A stretch of DNA of 64,000 nt from CAYQDR01 sp964416315 (GTDB lineage: Bacteria; Methylomirabilota; Methylomirabilia; Rokubacteriales; DASRDR01), in the NCBI GenBank assembly GCA_964416315.1, contig CAYQDR010000002.1, positions 54,575 through 118,574 on the forward strand, in the 5' to 3' direction. Of the stretch, positions 48,103 through 57,108 are shown piece by piece. The notes below the pieces were generated by a model, which worked only from the letters and a program-made list of their open reading frames with translations, had not been told where the DNA came from and did no database searches. Position 1 is the stretch's first letter. Every line of letters starts with the position of its first letter. The position numbers and the translations under genes were made by a program.

Positions 48103-49431
48103 CTACACCCAGGGCGAGTGGCTCTGCGAGGCGCCGAAGGTCCTCCCCTCGGCGAACCGGCTGAGCGCGAAGGGCCGGAGCTCGGGGACGTCGTCGCCCA
48201 TGAGGAAGCGCGCGACGAGCTTGCCGACCCCCGTCATCTTGAAGCCGTGGTTTGAGTCCGCGATCAGGTAGACGTTCGGGAGCACCCAGTCGAAGATCGG
48301 CACGTTGTCCGGCGTGAACGCGCCGATCCCCCCGTTCCGCCGCTCGCGGAAGTGCGGGCGGCACCCCTTGAAGCGCGACATCGTCTGCCCCATCGCCGCG
48401 CAGAAGTAGTCGGCGAACCAGGGGTCCGCCTGGTACTCGTCGTTCGCGTGGCCGTAGGGGTCCACGACCGCCGTCGGCCCCAGCTTGACGGGCGTCGTCC
48501 CGCCCTGGATCCCGGGCCGGTCCATCCGCTCGCTGCCGTTCTTGAAGTAGACGTAGGTGAAGTCGCGGATCTCCTTCCCGGTCGCGGGGTCCCGGACGGG
48601 CTCGGGGGTCTCGACGTGCAGCACGGGCGGGTTCAGGCCGGCCGCCGTCAGGTACGGCTGGTCGTAGTAGACCTCGCCCTCGAGCAGCCGCCAGTAGGTC
48701 CACATGTCCTTCCGGACGACCGCGCCGTCGGGGTAGCGGCACTCGATCGCGTTCGGCTGGCCGAGCATCTGCCAGTGCCTGGGCGTCCACGCCCCGAGGC
48801 CCCAGATCACGACGTCGCAGCGGATCGGACCCCGGTTCGTCAGGACGGCGCGGACGCGGCCGCCCTGGACGTCGTACCCCGTGACCTCGACGCCGGAGAG
48901 GACCCGGACGCCGTGCTGGGCGCACTTCTGGGCGAGCCCGTTCACCGCCTGGCGGGTGCCCGCGTAGCCCGACACCTTTTCGTGGAGCGCGAGGCCGACG
49001 TAATCGGTGTTGAAGTCCGGCCAGATGCTCCGGACGAACCGACGCGCCTCCTCGCCGACGTGGAGGTCCGAGGGGTAGCCGGCGGCGTTCTGGCTCTTCC
49101 AGACGCGCTCGTAGGCCGGGACGTTCTTCTCCTCGTCCACCCCGACGTAGCCAACCTGCTGGAACCCCAAGGCGACGGGGTCGTACGTCCACACGTCCAC
49201 GCTGTGGCGGATGATCGCGTGCAGCGGCTCCGTCATGTAGAGGTTCCGCACGCACCCGCACGCGATGCCGGAGGCGCCGGCCCCGACGCCCGTCTTGTCG
49301 AGGACGACGATGTCCGCGCCGGAGCCGCGGCTGCGCCGTTTGAGCTCCATTGCGAGATGCCAGCCGGTGCTCAGGCCGTGGATGCCGGCGCCGACGACGA
49401 CGTGGGAGACGGAGGCAGGGATGTCGCTCAT
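48103..49431 (-). CDS. DAO-family FAD-dependent oxidoreductase (SoxB-like)
   Basis: 442 residues from ATG 49431. FAD-binding VSHVVVGAGIHGLSTGWHLA, then a GASGIACGCVRNLYMTEP loop with two cysteines and the C-terminal DSNHGFKMTGVGKLVARFLM (HGFK-type stretch near the flavin). Similar to sarcosine/dimethylglycine oxidase beta-type flavoproteins, with an insert around residues 240-330 (MWTYWRLLEGEVYYDQPYLT). It probably dehydrogenates an N-methyl amine; the BHMT and sarcosine oxidase genes on the same strand suggest dimethylglycine as a candidate, unproven. Confidence 0.8.
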   Translation of the reverse strand: MSDIPASVSHVVVGAGIHGLSTGWHLAMELKRRSRGSGADIVVLDKTGVGAGASGIACGCVRNLYMTEPLHAIIRHSVDVWTYDPVALGFQQVGYVGVDEEKNVPAYERVWKSQNAAGYPSDLHVGEEARRFVRSIWPDFNTDYVGLALHEKVSGYAGTRQAVNGLAQKCAQHGVRVLSGVEVTGYDVQGGRVRAVLTNRGPIRCDVVIWGLGAWTPRHWQMLGQPNAIECRYPDGAVVRKDMWTYWRLLEGEVYYDQPYLTAAGLNPPVLHVETPEPVRDPATGKEIRDFTYVYFKNGSERMDRPGIQGGTTPVKLGPTAVVDPYGHANDEYQADPWFADYFCAAMGQTMSRFKGCRPHFRERRNGGIGAFTPDNVPIFDWVLPNVYLIADSNHGFKMTGVGKLVARFLMGDDVPELRPFALSRFAEGRTFGASQSHSPWV

Positions 49432-49453
49432 GGCGTTTCCTCATCTTTCCGAT

Positions 49454-49490
49454 TCCCTCTCCCCTTTGGGGAGAGGGTCAGGGTGAGGGG
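49454..49490. repeat. GC-rich intergenic hairpin repeat (copy 6)
   Basis: CCCTCTCCCCTTTGGGGAGAGGG is a near-perfect hairpin, followed by TCAGGGTGAGGGG. It lies upstream of the SoxB-like start (49431), between it and the lytic transglycosylase stop. It may end the transcript of the transglycosylase gene. Confidence 0.6.
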
Positions 49491-49559
49491 TGCTTCCAGG
49501 CGCAGCCATTATACCCGCGTGGCCGCACGCGCGAGCGCCCCTTGAGCCGCAGGGCCCTT

Positions 49560-51398
49560 TCACGAGGGCGCGGCGCCCGGCGGGAGGCACAGGACTCGGT
49601 CCCCTGCGGTGCCCGCCGCCACCGCCTGGTACTTCGCCCAGAACGCGCGGTCCACCATCCGGCGGGCAGCCGGCGCGCCGGCCTGCCGGTATCGGCGGTA
49701 CTGGCTGGGGCCGCCGTTGTAGGCCGCATAGGTCGCGCGCGCGGCGTTCTCGAGCCGCTCGCGTCCCTCCCGGACGCCGTACCGGGCCAGGAGGTGCAGG
49801 AGGATCTCCGCCCCCGCCCCGGCGTTGTACGCGGCGCTCCAGCGGAGCCTCTCCGGGTGGAAGAATCCACGCCAGATGCGGGCGTTGATCTGCATGATGC
49901 CGACATCCCCCGTCGCCGAGGCGAGGTACGTGACGCTCCCGGCCTTCCGCGTGAACTGCCGCCAGCAGCTCTCCTGCCAGGCGACCGCCTTGACGAGGTG
50001 GTGGTAGAGGTCGTCGAAGCGGTCGTCGAGCGCGTCGGGGTCGAACGAGCGTTCCGCGGCCAGGCTGAGCAGGCGCGCGACCGCCTCCCGGTAGGCGGGC
50101 ACCTCCGCCGCGGTCGCCACCCAGCGGTCCAGGCGCCGGCCGAGGAGCACCCACTCGTGGTCCGGTTCCGCGGCGTGCGCCGCCCGCGGGCCGAGCCACT
50201 CCCAGCTCCGGGGCGGCCGCGGGCGCGTCCGCCGCGGCGGCGCGTCGGGATCTCGGAAGCGGAAGAGCTGCTGGAGCCGCGGGTCCAGGATGTCCGAGTA
50301 CTCCAGCGGGTCACCCGTGGACTCGGGGTCGAGGATCCGGGCGAGACGCCGGAGACCGTCGGCCGAGATCTCGAGCCCGGCCGCCGGGGCCGCAGCCTCG
50401 ACGGCGGCGAGCGCGTCCCCCGCCGCGAGGAAGAGTGTGTAGCGGAGCGCCCGGCCCTCGTCGCCGGGCAGGGCCGCGGTGCGGCGGACGATGGGGCGCA
50501 GGCCCTGCCAGACGCTGAGGAAGAGTTGCCGCACGGGGTCCACGCCGGGTTCGGGGCCGCGTCCGAGGACGTCCACGAGGTCGTGGCGCGCCGCGAGGAG
50601 CAGGTCGAGCAGCTCCTGGCGGGCGGCGGCGTCCGCTTGCACGACGCCGAGGTCCTTGACCGCGAAGACCAGGAAGCCGTCCCAGCGCTCGAGCGCGGCC
50701 TGCCACCGCGCGACCTGGGCCGGGGTGAGGGCGGGCTCCGGGGCGGGCGCCGTCGGGGGCGCGGGCGGGACATCGAGCGCCACGGTCACCGTGACCGCGT
50801 CCGGCTCGACGGCGACGCCGGCGGGGCGCAGGGTCTGGAGCGCGGCCAGGAGCGGCCCGGCAGCTCCCTGGCCGGCGAACAAGCCGAGCAGCGACCGCAG
50901 CTCGGCGACCGGCGCGCCGAGATCGAAGGTGAAGGCGGCCAGCTCGGCCTCCGCCCAGCCCTTGACCACGTTCCACACGCGGTCCGCGATCCTGCCCCGC
51001 TGGCGGCCGGCGTCGTCGAGGAGCCGCGTGTCGAGATCCCGGAGGCGGAGCTGCCAGTCCGGGCCGATCTCCGGTCGCGTCAGGATCTCCACGTGGCCGT
51101 CCCAGGCCACGTTCGCCCAGCAAAACCAAAGGAACGGGAAGCCCGCCTGCGCCGTCGCGGGGCCGGCGATCCGCAGCCGGCCCTCGGCGTGTTCGAGGAG
51201 AGGGTCGCGGAGCGCGAACGAGCCGCAGCCGTCGGCCGTCCGCCAGAGATCGAGCTGACCGCCGTGCTCGTGAAGGTGCTTCCGGAGAGCGGCCCGCAAG
51301 ATCTCGTGGTCGACCGTGAAGGGGAAGCGGACCTCGAGCGCCGCCGCGGAGGCGGGAGCCAGGAGGAGGAGCCCCAGGGCAGCGGCGAGCATCCTCAT
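49560..51398 (-). CDS. Lytic transglycosylase-domain protein (SLT family)
   Basis: 612 residues from ATG 51398 (ATG 51392 is an equally good signal-peptide start). The signal peptide is about 1-21. A long N-terminal region has no recognised fold. From about residue 455 there is an SLT lysozyme-like domain: HHLVKAVAWQESCWRQFTRK (catalytic Glu), GDVGIMQINARIWRGFFHPE and ATYAAYNGGPSQYRRYRQAG. It cleaves peptidoglycan glycosidic bonds in the periplasm. The extra N-terminal half makes it larger than soluble Slt enzymes of the same type. Confidence 0.85.
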   Translation of the reverse strand: MRMLAAALGLLLLAPASAAALEVRFPFTVDHEILRAALRKHLHEHGGQLDLWRTADGCGSFALRDPLLEHAEGRLRIAGPATAQAGFPFLWFCWANVAWDGHVEILTRPEIGPDWQLRLRDLDTRLLDDAGRQRGRIADRVWNVVKGWAEAELAAFTFDLGAPVAELRSLLGLFAGQGAAGPLLAALQTLRPAGVAVEPDAVTVTVALDVPPAPPTAPAPEPALTPAQVARWQAALERWDGFLVFAVKDLGVVQADAAARQELLDLLLAARHDLVDVLGRGPEPGVDPVRQLFLSVWQGLRPIVRRTAALPGDEGRALRYTLFLAAGDALAAVEAAAPAAGLEISADGLRRLARILDPESTGDPLEYSDILDPRLQQLFRFRDPDAPPRRTRPRPPRSWEWLGPRAAHAAEPDHEWVLLGRRLDRWVATAAEVPAYREAVARLLSLAAERSFDPDALDDRFDDLYHHLVKAVAWQESCWRQFTRKAGSVTYLASATGDVGIMQINARIWRGFFHPERLRWSAAYNAGAGAEILLHLLARYGVREGRERLENAARATYAAYNGGPSQYRRYRQAGAPAARRMVDRAFWAKYQAVAAGTAGDRVLCLPPGAAPS

Positions 51399-51461
51399 CA
51401 CGGTGTCGAGGATACCGGTGCGACCCGGCGGGTTCAACGGCCCTGGCGTGATGTGCCGCCC

Positions 51462-52673
51462 TCAGTGCGAGACGGCGGCGGCGGCCTTCTCGCCGACGAG
51501 CCGGTCCTCCTGGAAGCGCGTGATCGCGAACGACTTGATGAGGTCTGGGGTCTTCCCGGTCGCGATCAGCTCGGCCATCCGCCGCCCGGAGACCGGGCCC
51601 GCCTTGAAGCCGTAGGTCCCCCAGCCGACGTCCAGGTAGAAGCCCCGGAGGCCCGGCACCTCGCCCATGATCGGCGAGTAGTCCGGCGTCATGTCGCAGA
51701 CGCCCGCCCACTGCCGGAGGACGCGCACGTGCGTGAGGCAGGGGAAGAGCTCGAGCGTGTGGTGCGCCGTGGCTTCGAGGAAGGGGAGGGTCGAGCGGAG
51801 GCTGTAGGAGGCGTAGGGGTCGATCTCGGAGCCGATGACGCACTCGCCGCGCGGGGTCTGGCTCACGTAGACGTGGAGGTTGGCCGAGACGATGACCTTG
51901 TCGAGGAACGGCTTGAGGGGTTCCGTGACGAAGGCCTGGAGCGGGTGGGTCGTGATGGGGAGCCGGAGGCCCACCATCGTCGCGATCGTCGAGCAGTAGC
52001 CCGCCGTCGCATTGAGCACCGCGCCGGTCTGGATCTCGCCGCGGGTCGTCCGGACGCCGGTCACCCGACCCTCCGCCACGTCGATCCCCGTCACCTCGGT
52101 GAACGGGTGGATGTGGACGCCGAATCGATCGGCCCCCCGCGCGTAGGCCCACACCACCGCGTCGTGGCGGATGATGCCGCCGGGCGGATGGTAGAGGGCG
52201 GCGAGGATCGGGTATCGGGGCCGGCCGGACAGGTCGAGCGCCGGGACGAGGCGCCGGATCTCGTCCGGCCAGATCACGCGGCTCTCGACTCCGCAGAGCT
52301 GGTTCACCTCGGCGCGGACGCGGAGGCCGCCGATCGCGCTGTCGGTGTGCGCGAGGGTGAGGTGGCCCTGCTGGGAGAAGAGCACGTTGTAGCCGAGCCG
52401 GGCGGACAACTCCTCGTAGAGCCGCACCGACTCGTGGTAGAAGTCGACGCCCTCCGGCGTCCGGTAGTTGGCGCGGATGATCGCCGTGTTCCGCCCGCTC
52501 GCCCCGGCGCCGAGGTACGACCGCTCGAGCACCGCCACGTCGCGGACCCCGCGCTCGCCGAGGTAGTAGGCGGTGGCGAGGCCGTGGACGCCCCCGCCGA
52601 TGATGACGACATCGTAGCGGCCGCGGAGCGGGCGCTTCGTCCACATCCGCTCGGTCCGGAAGAGCCCGAGCAT
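51462..52673 (-). CDS. soxB: Sarcosine oxidase beta subunit
   Basis: 403 residues. It carries the non-covalent FAD site (VVIIGGGVHGLATAYYLGER, 22-41) and the GAGASGRNTAIIRANYRTPE loop. PPGGIIRHDAVVWAYARGAD contains the His that covalently binds FMN in the tetrameric enzyme. The C-terminal YLDVGWGTYGFKAGPVSGRR is the WGT-GFK active-site region. SoxB oxidises sarcosine to glycine with release of a one-carbon unit passed to folate in SoxA. It is the last gene of soxD-A-G-B, starting two bases after the gamma-subunit stop. Confidence 0.92.
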   Translation of the reverse strand: MLGLFRTERMWTKRPLRGRYDVVIIGGGVHGLATAYYLGERGVRDVAVLERSYLGAGASGRNTAIIRANYRTPEGVDFYHESVRLYEELSARLGYNVLFSQQGHLTLAHTDSAIGGLRVRAEVNQLCGVESRVIWPDEIRRLVPALDLSGRPRYPILAALYHPPGGIIRHDAVVWAYARGADRFGVHIHPFTEVTGIDVAEGRVTGVRTTRGEIQTGAVLNATAGYCSTIATMVGLRLPITTHPLQAFVTEPLKPFLDKVIVSANLHVYVSQTPRGECVIGSEIDPYASYSLRSTLPFLEATAHHTLELFPCLTHVRVLRQWAGVCDMTPDYSPIMGEVPGLRGFYLDVGWGTYGFKAGPVSGRRMAELIATGKTPDLIKSFAITRFQEDRLVGEKAAAAVSH

Positions 52674-52675
52674 GG

Positions 52676-53577
52676 CTAGATCGCCCCCTCACCCCGACCC
52701 TCTCCCCCGGTGGGGGAGAGGGGGGCATCCAGGCGGGCGCGCGCCGCGGCGCCGACGAGGACGAGGCCGAGGTCCCGCNNNNNNNNNNNNNNNNNNNNNN
52801 NNNNNNNNNNNNNNNNNNNNNNNNNNNNNNNNNNNNNNNNNNNNNNNNNNNNNNNNNNNNNNNNNNNNNNNNNNNNNNGGCATCCAGGCGGGCGCGCGCC
52901 GCGGCGCCGACGAGGACGAGGCCGAGGTCCCGCCCGGCGTCGGCGAGCGCCTCCCAGGCGTGGGCGCCGGACTCCCGCGGAACGAGCGCGCGGAAGGCCG
53001 GTGCCCGCACCCGGTCGAGCCGGATCAGGATGGCGCGCACGTGCGCCAGCTCGCCCTGGACGACGCCGAGCGGCGGGACGGCGCCATCGGCCAGGTCCAG
53101 CGGCGCGACCCGCGCGAGGAGGCTCGGGGCCGCCGGCCCGAGGACGTCCACCGCGGCGAAGCCGGAGGTGAGGTCGGTCACGTGGGCGCAGCCTGCGCTC
53201 GCCGCGGTCCGGGTGAGACGGTCACGCACGGCGTCCGTGTCCGCGAACGCCGTGAGGACGAGCAGCTCGTCGTCCGCGAGGCGGCAGGCCAGCGCCTCGG
53301 CGTCGCCCAGCGCGACGCGCGCCGCGCGGCCGGGCGCCGGGGGCTCGCCGCCAGCCATGCGCCGGAGCACGGCCGCCGCGCTCTCCCCGCGGACGTGGAG
53401 CTTGCCGGCGGCGCTCACGTCCGCGAGCCCGACCCCGGCCAGCACGCGCGCCACCTCGTCCTCGGGCGACGTGAAGGCGTCGGGGACCCGCCAGTCGCCC
53501 GCGTCCCGGAAGGTCGCGCCGTGGGTCAGGTGGGCGCGGTGGATGGCGGAGACGCGCACGGGACGACCGAGGTTCAT
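52676..53577 (-). CDS. soxG: Sarcosine oxidase gamma subunit, interrupted by the scaffold gap
   Basis: Starts at ATG 53577, overlapping region with the alpha stop by three bases (TGACGATG), and reads MNLGRPVRVSAIHR then GLADVSAAGKLHVRGESAAA, a typical SoxG/YgfZ-GcvT-like fold. The run of 100 N at 52779-52878 breaks the frame. Removing the gap and one of the two identical 55-bp flanks leaves exactly 747 nt (248 residues plus stop). The reading frame is then restored to a TAG at 52678-52676. The last 15 codons are contributed by a hairpin repeat. The SoxG subunit completes the folate-dependent tetramer. Confidence 0.85.
52683..52723. repeat. GC-rich hairpin repeat (copy 7) read as the soxG C-terminus
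   Basis: CCTCTCCCCCACCGGGGGAGAGG (minus strand) is the same hairpin as at 710 and 41600, and here it forms the end of the soxG reading frame, adding PLSPTGGEGRGEGAI. The repeat probably replaced or extended the original C-terminus. Confidence 0.55.
52724..52933. other. Scaffold gap of 100 N with duplicated 55-bp flanks
   Basis: The 55 bases 52724-52778 and 52879-52933 are identical, and the Ns lie exactly between them. This is the signature of two contigs that overlap but were joined with a fixed-size gap rather than merged. Collapsing the overlap restores the soxG frame precisely, so no sequence is likely to be missing. Confidence 0.88.
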
Positions 53578-53579
53578 CG

Positions 53580-56498
53580 TCACATCCGGAGCCGGGCGCC
53601 GTCGGGGTCGTAGAACGGGCGCGTCACGATCGTGGCCCGCCGCGTGGCGCCGTCCACGCGGACGTCGAAGGCGGCACCCTCCCGCGCGGCCTCGGCCGGG
53701 AGCCAGGCCAGGCCGATGGCGCGGCCGAGGTGCGGGCTCCACTTCGCGCTGGTCACGCGTCCGATCGGGCGGCCGTCCGCCACGACGGCCGCCCCCTCCG
53801 CGGGGACGGCCCCGGCGAGCTCGAAGCCGACGAGCTGCTGCCGGGGGCCCCGCGCGTGGACCAGGCGCAGGGCGTCGCGCCCCACGAAGTCGGGCTTGTC
53901 GAGCTTCACCGCCCAGGCGAGGTCCGCCTCGAGCGGGGTCGAGAGCGCGTCGGTGTCGTGGCCGACGATCGCGTGCTGCTTCTCGAGCCGGAGGACGCGC
54001 TGCGCCTCCACCCCGAACGGTCGGATGCCGAGCGGCGCCCCGGCCGCGCTCAGCGTGTCCCAGAGAAACTCCCCGTAGTCCGCCGGGAAGTGGATCTCGT
54101 ACCCGAGCTCGCCGACGAAGCCGATCCGGAGGAGAACGCACGGGACGCCGGCCACGCGCCCGTCGCGGACCGCCAGATACGGGAACGCCTCGGGCGTGAG
54201 GTCGAGGTCCGCCAGCGGGGCGAGGAGATCCCGGGCGCGCGGCCCGGCGACGTTGATCGCGCCGAGGGCGCCGGTCACGTTGGCGACGTGGACGCACCGC
54301 CCGCTCCCGGCCAGCCACCAGTCGAACCACTGCTCGACCGCGTCCACGGCCCCGGTCGTGGTCGTGACCAGGAAGCGCTCCTCCCCGAGGCGCGCGACGG
54401 TGCCGTCGTCCAGCAGGATGCCGGCATCGTCGCAGAGGATCCGGTAGCGCACGCGACCCGGCTTGAGGTCGGCGACGCGGTTCGGGTGGAGCCAGTCGAG
54501 GAACCCGGCCGCGTCCCGCCCGGCGACCTCGAGCTTGCCGAGCGTGCTGACGTCGATGAGCGCGACGGCCTCGTGGACCGCCCGGCACTCCGCCTCCACG
54601 GAGCCGTAGTGGAGGGGCCGCTTCCACACCCCCATGTCCATGAGGGTCGCCCCCAGCGCGACGTGCCGGTCGTGCATCGGCGTCAGCTTGGCGGGCTCCT
54701 CGAGGCGGGCGGCGAGCGCGCCCAGGGGGACCGGCGCGAGGGGTGGCCGGGCCGTCGTGGTCCCGGTCTCGGCCACCGTGCGCCCGGTGAGCGCGGCGCA
54801 GAGGTCGATCGCGGACCGGTGGCACATCTTCCCCTGGCAGGGGCCCATCGTCACGGTCGTGTAGCGCTTGAGGGTCTCGAGGTGATCGAAGCCCTCGGCG
54901 ATCGCCTGCCGGACGTCCTTCTCGGTGACGTCCTCGCAGAAGCAGACGAACGTCTTCGCCCCCGGCGTCGGCGCGCTCGCCGGCCGCGGGCCCACGCCGC
55001 CCGCCCGACGCGCGGCCTCCGCCGCGGCGGGCAGCGCGGCGACGCGCGTCGGCGTCGCGCGGGCGGCCGGACGCGCCGGGCCGTCCAGGGCGAGGACCGC
55101 CTGCGCGCCGGCCAGCCGCCCCGAGGCGAGGATCGCCTCGACGCCGTCGGCCCCTGCCACCTCGCCCGCGGCGAAGACGTCCGGGGGGAGCGTCGCCGGC
55201 GCGAGCCGGCCGCTCGCCGGGTCGGGGAGGAGCCGCCCGCCCGCCTGGCCGATCAGGCCGGCCGCGGGCTCGTAGCCGGTCGCCGGGCAGACGAGGTCGC
55301 ACGCGACCTCCCGCGCTCCGCGGCCGTCCACCGCACCCCCGATCAGGGCCCGGCGCACGCCCCCGCGCCCGACCGCGCGGAGGACGCCCTGGCCGGAGAG
55401 GATCCCGACGCCCGCCGCGCGGAGCGCCGCGCTCGGCTCCGACTCCGGCACCGCCGGCCGCGCGTCGAGCACGGCCGCCAGCTCCACCCCGGCGGCCAGG
55501 AGGTCCAGCGCGACGGCGAGCCCGCGGTCGTCGCGCGCGGCTACGACCGCCCGCGCGCCCGGCCGCACGCCGTAGAGCGCGACGAGGCGCTGGGCCGCCG
55601 CGCCGAGCATCACGCCGGGGAGGTCGTTGCTCTCGAACACCGGCGGGTAGTCGAAGCCGCCGGTCGCGACGACGACCTGCCGCGCGCGCAGCCGCAGAAA
55701 CCGCCGCCCCTGGAGGAGGCCGAGGAGCCCGCCCTCGTAGAGGCCGAACGCGGTGGCCTCGGTGAGGACGCGGATCCTTCCCTCGGCGGCCACGTCGCGG
55801 GCGAGGGCCGCGGCGACCTCCCAACCGGCCTGGCCGTGGAAGGCCCCCGCGCCCATCGGCCGCGTGCCGACGAGCAGGCGGCCGCCGAGCCGCGGCTGGT
55901 CGTCCACGAGGACCACGCCAGCGCCGGCGCGCGCGGCCTCGAGGGCGGCTGCCATCCCGGCGGCGCCGCCTCCTACCACGGCGACATCGGCGAAGGCGTG
56001 CTCGCGCTCGTAGTCGCCGGGGGGCGCGTCGGGCCACGTGATCTCGCCGAGCCCGGCGAGCCGCCGGAGGACGCCCTCGTAGACCGGCCAGAGCCGGCGC
56101 GGGCGGATGAAGGTCTTGTAGTAGAAGCCGACGGGGAGCACCCGGTGGAGGCGGTCGAAGACCGCGAGGACGTCCCACTCGAGCGAGGGCCAGGCGTGCT
56201 GGGGGCGCACGCGCATCCCGGCGCGCACCGGCTCCGTGCACGCGCGCACGTTCGGGATCCCGTCCACGTTCACGAGACAGTTCGGGCAGCGGCCGGCGCA
56301 GCAGAGGAGCCCCCGCGGCCGGTGGTACTTGAAGCTGCGGGAGAGAATGCGAACTCCCGCGGCGTGGAGCGCGCTGCCGACCGTGTCGCCGTCGAGGGCG
56401 GGGACCGGGCGGCCGCCGAACGTGAACGCCAGCGGGCGCGTCCCGTCGATGCGCTGGGCGGGATGCGGCGGGAGGCGGGTCGCGGCTGGGTCGGTCAT
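53580..56498 (-). CDS. soxA: Sarcosine oxidase alpha subunit
   Basis: 972 residues from ATG 56498. Domain order: N-terminal Fer2-like segment with Cys 66, 67, 71 and 74 (PRGLLCCAGRCPNCLVNVDG). An NAD/FAD domain follows (VAVVGGGAAGMAAALEAARA near 163). A BFD-like pair of motifs (FVCFCEDVTEKDVRQAIAEG and MGPCQGKMCHRSAIDLC) comes next, then a C-terminal GcvT/aminomethyltransferase domain that binds tetrahydrofolate (DVSTLGKLEVAGRDAAGFLD and GELGYEIHFPAD). It holds NAD and folate and receives formaldehyde from SoxB to make methylene-tetrahydrofolate. It lies between soxD and soxG. Confidence 0.93.
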   Translation of the reverse strand: MTDPAATRLPPHPAQRIDGTRPLAFTFGGRPVPALDGDTVGSALHAAGVRILSRSFKYHRPRGLLCCAGRCPNCLVNVDGIPNVRACTEPVRAGMRVRPQHAWPSLEWDVLAVFDRLHRVLPVGFYYKTFIRPRRLWPVYEGVLRRLAGLGEITWPDAPPGDYEREHAFADVAVVGGGAAGMAAALEAARAGAGVVLVDDQPRLGGRLLVGTRPMGAGAFHGQAGWEVAAALARDVAAEGRIRVLTEATAFGLYEGGLLGLLQGRRFLRLRARQVVVATGGFDYPPVFESNDLPGVMLGAAAQRLVALYGVRPGARAVVAARDDRGLAVALDLLAAGVELAAVLDARPAVPESEPSAALRAAGVGILSGQGVLRAVGRGGVRRALIGGAVDGRGAREVACDLVCPATGYEPAAGLIGQAGGRLLPDPASGRLAPATLPPDVFAAGEVAGADGVEAILASGRLAGAQAVLALDGPARPAARATPTRVAALPAAAEAARRAGGVGPRPASAPTPGAKTFVCFCEDVTEKDVRQAIAEGFDHLETLKRYTTVTMGPCQGKMCHRSAIDLCAALTGRTVAETGTTTARPPLAPVPLGALAARLEEPAKLTPMHDRHVALGATLMDMGVWKRPLHYGSVEAECRAVHEAVALIDVSTLGKLEVAGRDAAGFLDWLHPNRVADLKPGRVRYRILCDDAGILLDDGTVARLGEERFLVTTTTGAVDAVEQWFDWWLAGSGRCVHVANVTGALGAINVAGPRARDLLAPLADLDLTPEAFPYLAVRDGRVAGVPCVLLRIGFVGELGYEIHFPADYGEFLWDTLSAAGAPLGIRPFGVEAQRVLRLEKQHAIVGHDTDALSTPLEADLAWAVKLDKPDFVGRDALRLVHARGPRQQLVGFELAGAVPAEGAAVVADGRPIGRVTSAKWSPHLGRAIGLAWLPAEAAREGAAFDVRVDGATRRATIVTRPFYDPDGARLRM

Positions 56499-56507
56499 TC
56501 GGGACCC

Positions 56508-56552
56508 CCTGCACCCCCGTCCCCTCCCACCCTTCGGGGGGAGGGGCGGCGC
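56508..56552. repeat. GC-rich intergenic hairpin repeat (copy 8)
   Basis: CCCCTCCCACCCTTCGGGGGGAGGGG between soxD and soxA is a hairpin related to the other copies. It does not separate the genes by an obvious terminator (no U-run), so the operon probably reads through. Confidence 0.5.
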
Positions 56553-56595
56553 GCACATCGCTCGCAGTCGTGCCGGCGGGTTGACACAGGATGTC

Positions 56596-56880
56596 TCACT
56601 CAGCGCCCCGCTCGGTCGCCGCGGCAGGTGCCGGCGGCCAGAACGTCGCCGTGACCTCGTTGGTGCGCGTGTCGCGCACCGCGAGGAACCAGCGCCGACA
56701 GCCCATGCGGTGGTACCACCACTCCTGCTGTGGCCCTGCCGGGTTCTCACGCAGGTAGAGGTAGCTCACCCAGGTCTCGCGCGGCGAATCGGGCGCCGGC
56801 CGGCGCGACTGCGCGCCGCCCCAGCGGAACTCGTAGACGTCGCGCGGGCCGCAGCGCGGGCAGGGGAGGAGGAAGGACAT
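56596..56880 (-). CDS. soxD: Sarcosine oxidase delta subunit
   Basis: 94 residues. The pattern CPRCGPRDVYEFRWGGAQS and EWWYHRMGCRRWFLAVRDTR is characteristic of the SoxD zinc protein: the four ligands are Cys7, Cys10, His57 and Cys61. SoxD sits at the interface of alpha and beta in the tetramer. It is the first gene of the soxD-A-G-B operon, about 98 bp upstream of soxA with a hairpin repeat between. Confidence 0.92.
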   Translation of the reverse strand: MSFLLPCPRCGPRDVYEFRWGGAQSRRPAPDSPRETWVSYLYLRENPAGPQQEWWYHRMGCRRWFLAVRDTRTNEVTATFWPPAPAAATERGAE

Positions 56881-56922
56881 GGCAGCCTTCTATCACCCCC
56901 GCGAAGGAACCGTCAATCGGGC

Positions 56923-57044
56923 GGCGTGGCCGATCCCCGTCGCATCGCGGCGTCCTCGGTCGTCGGCGCCCCTCAACGTACAGGGAGTACGCCTCGGAAC
57001 GCCTCCTCCCTGCGTCCTAGCGCTGCTCGGGTCTCGGCCACGCC
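56923..57044. repeat. 122-bp palindromic dispersed repeat, copy B
   Basis: This copy has perfect 11-bp terminal inverted repeats GGCGTGGCCGA / TCGGCCACGCC. Internal blocks GCGGCGTCCTCGGTCGTCGG, CCTCAACGTAC and CTGCGTCCTAGCGCTGCTCG match copies A and C. It is intergenic between soxD and the unknown 510-aa gene. Confidence 0.8.
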
Positions 57045-57108
57045 CCGAGACCTTATGCGATGGGACTTGGGTCATTCACCACAAGCTCGGCGCTTCAAGG
57101 CCCCGGCG

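Noticed and set aside
50311..56556. A roughly 2000-codon minus-strand frame running through the sarcosine oxidase genes
   Set aside because: It changes identity along its length, crosses the N gap and is Arg/Pro-rich; only the part of soxG before the gap is real in that frame.
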